Shown: piece after piece, positions 62,180-64,000 of the stretch
Numbering within the stretch: position 1 is the stretch's first letter
Layout of the letters: each line of letters begins with the position of its first letter
Assembly: GCA_963817785.1 (NCBI GenBank)
Contig: CAWFPL010000002.1
Coordinates: 1,240,001 to 1,304,000 of the forward strand
Length of the DNA stretch: 64,000 nt
Source of the DNA: JAKALD01 sp963817785
GTDB taxonomy: Bacteria; Pseudomonadota; Gammaproteobacteria; Burkholderiales; SG8-39
Direction: 5' to 3'
Position numbers and translations under genes: made by a program
The notes under the pieces: model-generated
Databases searched by the model: none
What the model was told of the DNA's origin: nothing
Seen by the model: the letters and a program-made list of their open reading frames with translations, nothing else

Positions 62180-63529
62180 CTACGGCGAGGGGCTGCTGCG
62201 CCGTGCCGGCAGCTCGTTCGGGGCCGAGCCGGCATCGATCCGGGAGGGCGATGGCGCGGGGCGTGACCGGATGAATGCGCGCAGCACCTTGATGAGGTTG
62301 GCCTCGAGCAGCATGCCGCTCGCACCGAGCGCGAACGCGGCAGGATTGGCGAGCGCCGCGGGCCAGGCAACCGCGGCGACGAGCAGCGCCAACGCCGCGA
62401 AGTGAGCCCAGAATTGGAGTCGCTGCTCTGCCTGGCCGAGGATCTGGTTCATGTTGGGAGCCTGGCCCGCGGTACGGCTTGCCGACTGCAGGTGAAACCA
62501 GGCGAGAAACGGCATGATCTTGTAGAGCATGCCGTTGATGATCGAGCCGGCAAAGCCGAGCAACGCGAGCAGGCCGATTAGCATATCGGCGCGCTCCGGG
62601 AACGCTGCCGGCGCCAGGATGCGAAGTGCCCAGAGAGCGGTGGCGGCGATCAGGCTTGCCATGCCCAGCCTCCAGTACGCGAGCGTGATGTCGGTCTGCC
62701 GTCGCTTGCGCCGCTGCTGCAGCACGATCGTCGTCGCGCCGAACGAAATGTAGGCGCCAGCCAGTGCGAGCGCGCAGAGGTCGGCTGCCGGCCGCCACGC
62801 ACCGCCGAGCCAGGACGCGCCGGACCAGAGCACGAGCAGTCCGAACACGATCGCCCCAAGGTACCGCACCATGGCGCGCGGATACGCCGGCGTGAGCTGG
62901 AACATCGGCACAACCTGATAGGCCACGCCGAGGGCGAGCAGTCCCGTCCAGCCGAGCAGCGCCCACGCGGGGTGCAGGTCGGCGAAAGCGGCAGGCAGCG
63001 CGATCCCCCAGCCTGATCTCGAGGCGAGCGCGACACCCAGCGTCGCGGCCAAGGCGAGCGACAGGAAGGCCAGCCGGAGCACCCGAACCGTGGTATTCCT
63101 CACCCGCGAGCGCCACAAGCCCGCCGCCACTGCGCCGAGAAAGACCGCAAAGCCTGCCCCAAGCAGCGCGGCTCCAGCTTTGAACAGCCATGCGGCTGCG
63201 AACACGAACCCGGCCGCGAGGGACAACGTGCCGAGGCCGAGGGCGGCATGGACGACCGCTGCGACCGCGAGCGGCCGCGGAATCGGCGCGCCAGCGAGCA
63301 CGGGGAGCAGCTGCATGACGGCCCCGACCATCACCATCGACATGAACCCGAGCGTGAACAGGTGAGTCAGGGCAAGCGCCGCGGGCGTCAGGCGCCATTG
63401 CAGCGCCTCGGGCCCGCGCCACAAAAGCAGCGCCGCGGCGAGCACGAGAAACAGCGGCGCGCTGAGGAAGAAGCGAAACGGCACCGAGATCGGGGGTGCC
63501 TGATCGAGCCGCAGCCCGGCCTGAATCAT
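62180..63529 (-). CDS. NnrS-like/heme-copper-type 12-helix membrane protein
   Basis: 449 residues with about 12 membrane segments. Conserved-looking motifs are LTHLFTLGFMSMVMVGAVMQ, ADLHPAWALLGWTGLL followed by AYQVVPMFQLTPAYP, and KIMPFLAWFHLQ, with His in helices as in NnrS and cytochrome oxidase subunit I relatives. It is not the same as the NnrS at 23130. It is convergent with the thioredoxin fusion (3 bp gap) and follows a hemerythrin gene on its own strand. Confidence 0.7.
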   Translation of the reverse strand: MIQAGLRLDQAPPISVPFRFFLSAPLFLVLAAALLLWRGPEALQWRLTPAALALTHLFTLGFMSMVMVGAVMQLLPVLAGAPIPRPLAVAAVVHAALGLGTLSLAAGFVFAAAWLFKAGAALLGAGFAVFLGAVAAGLWRSRVRNTTVRVLRLAFLSLALAATLGVALASRSGWGIALPAAFADLHPAWALLGWTGLLALGVAYQVVPMFQLTPAYPRAMVRYLGAIVFGLLVLWSGASWLGGAWRPAADLCALALAGAYISFGATTIVLQQRRKRRQTDITLAYWRLGMASLIAATALWALRILAPAAFPERADMLIGLLALLGFAGSIINGMLYKIMPFLAWFHLQSASRTAGQAPNMNQILGQAEQRLQFWAHFAALALLVAAVAWPAALANPAAFALGASGMLLEANLIKVLRAFIRSRPAPSPSRIDAGSAPNELPARRSSPSP

Positions 63530-63589
63530 GTGGGCATCCCGAAGCGCAATGCGCGCCCGCGCGCTAGCCGCGGCTTCGGCGGCGCGTGC

Positions 63590-64000
63590 TCAGCAGGCTG
63601 CGCTTTGCAGCCGCTCGAGAAGCTGCGCGGCATCGTCCCCGAGCGCCTGGTCGAGCATGGGATACATCATGCTCTCCTCCTTGATGTTGTGCTGCTGCAG
63701 GAGGATGAGCAGCGTCTCGGACGCCCCGAGGTATTGCGCGGCGTCCCGCGCCTCGGCCGCCGCGCGCATCTGCGCGAACATGCCGCGCATCTGCTCGTGC
63801 TCCATGCGCATGGTCGCGGTCGGTCCGCCGCTCATGCCGGTCCGGTCCTCGAAGGCCGGAAACAGCAGTTCCTCCTCCATCGCGATGTGGTGCTCAATCT
63901 CGGCCAGGAAGATTCCGGCTTCGCGCTGCAGGCCGGTCCAGTCCGCGGCAGCGGCCTTCTCCTCGGCGCGCACGAACGCGGCGTCGCAGTCCTTGTGGTG
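63590..64000 (-). CDS. Hemerythrin-like protein, 5' end outside window
   Basis: At least 136 residues; the frame is open to the right edge, where it reads HHKDCDAAFVR, matching the HHRRCDRLFV start of the protein at 59783. Ligand pattern: HH, EIEHHIAMEEELLFPAFE, MEHEQM, QQHNIKEESMMYP. It lacks the DUF2249 part. It probably forms an operon with the NnrS-like gene 60 bp downstream. Confidence 0.85.
   Translation of the reverse strand, partial: HHKDCDAAFVRAEEKAAAADWTGLQREAGIFLAEIEHHIAMEEELLFPAFEDRTGMSGGPTATMRMEHEQMRGMFAQMRAAAEARDAAQYLGASETLLILLQQHNIKEESMMYPMLDQALGDDAAQLLERLQSAAC

Overview
The window reads as a chromosomal segment of a GC-rich betaproteobacterium. The blocks sigma factor-DUF3619-DUF3106-RDD, lptFG-pepA-holC-valS, ilvBHC-psd-pssA and leuA sit in orders familiar from Burkholderiales and Rhodocyclales relatives. 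The accessory genes point to a sulfur-oxidising and probably denitrifying or nitric-oxide-handling life style. No rRNA, tRNA or CRISPR array was seen. Genes are dense, and many pairs overlap by 4 bp (ATGA or GTGA). These calls come from reading the sequence; no database search was run.

Left end (1-7000): part of a sulfur-oxidation lipoate-assembly cluster. It holds two radical-SAM lipoyl synthases (LipS1 cut by the window edge, and LipS2) flanking the flavoprotein LipT, then a DsrE2-like sulfur-carrier protein, a FadL-type outer-membrane channel, an unknown small protein and an sLpl(AB)-type lipoate ligase. The sHdr complex genes and lbpA that normally accompany this set are not visible and may lie to the left.

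Housekeeping core (7000-30500): an MFS exporter, valS, holC, pepA, lptF/lptG, a sigma-factor cassette whose sigma gene appears to start with CTG, the ilvB-ilvH-ilvC branched-chain operon, psd/pssA phospholipid genes, nnrS, and leuA preceded by a leucine-rich mini-ORF. These are followed by small redox and membrane genes and an acyl-CoA ligase.

Middle (30600-43300): an IS200/IS605 element (TnpA plus TnpB) sits between ybjQ and a NUDIX gene and has altered the ends of both. Next come moxR, an HDAC-like hydrolase, a 54-bp perfect palindrome, the selU/selD selenium pair, and tesA divergent from an ABC transporter in which ybbA and ybbP are fused. A MntA/HepT toxin-antitoxin pair follows the transporter gene, and after it comes a second, diverged copy of the transporter's last 18 codons.

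Respiratory block (43300-50750): a diheme cytochrome c is divergent from an operon of tetraheme cytochrome, four-cluster ferredoxin, NrfD quinone-interacting membrane protein and monoheme cytochrome. A histidine kinase and an NtrC-class regulator follow. Both divergent units carry sigma-54 (-24/-12) promoters, with palindromes between them, so the downstream two-component pair is the obvious controller.

Mobile scar (50820-53500): an IS630 element interrupted by an IS1595 element exactly at its poly-A frameshift site, beside the remnant of a tyrosine integrase. After this come a Na/Pi cotransporter, truncated hemoglobin, rmuC and cysG.

Right end (59000-64000): an FNR/DNR-type regulator, two hemerythrin-like proteins, two TTGAT-type boxes, and an overlapping three-gene operon. 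That operon encodes a small His-rich membrane protein, a GcvH/LbpA-like lipoyl carrier with a C-terminal CxxC, and a thioredoxin domain fused to a paralogue of the small membrane protein. A convergent NnrS-like membrane protein follows. This operon is the best candidate in the window for an undescribed system, and it may connect with the lipoate-assembly genes at the left end.
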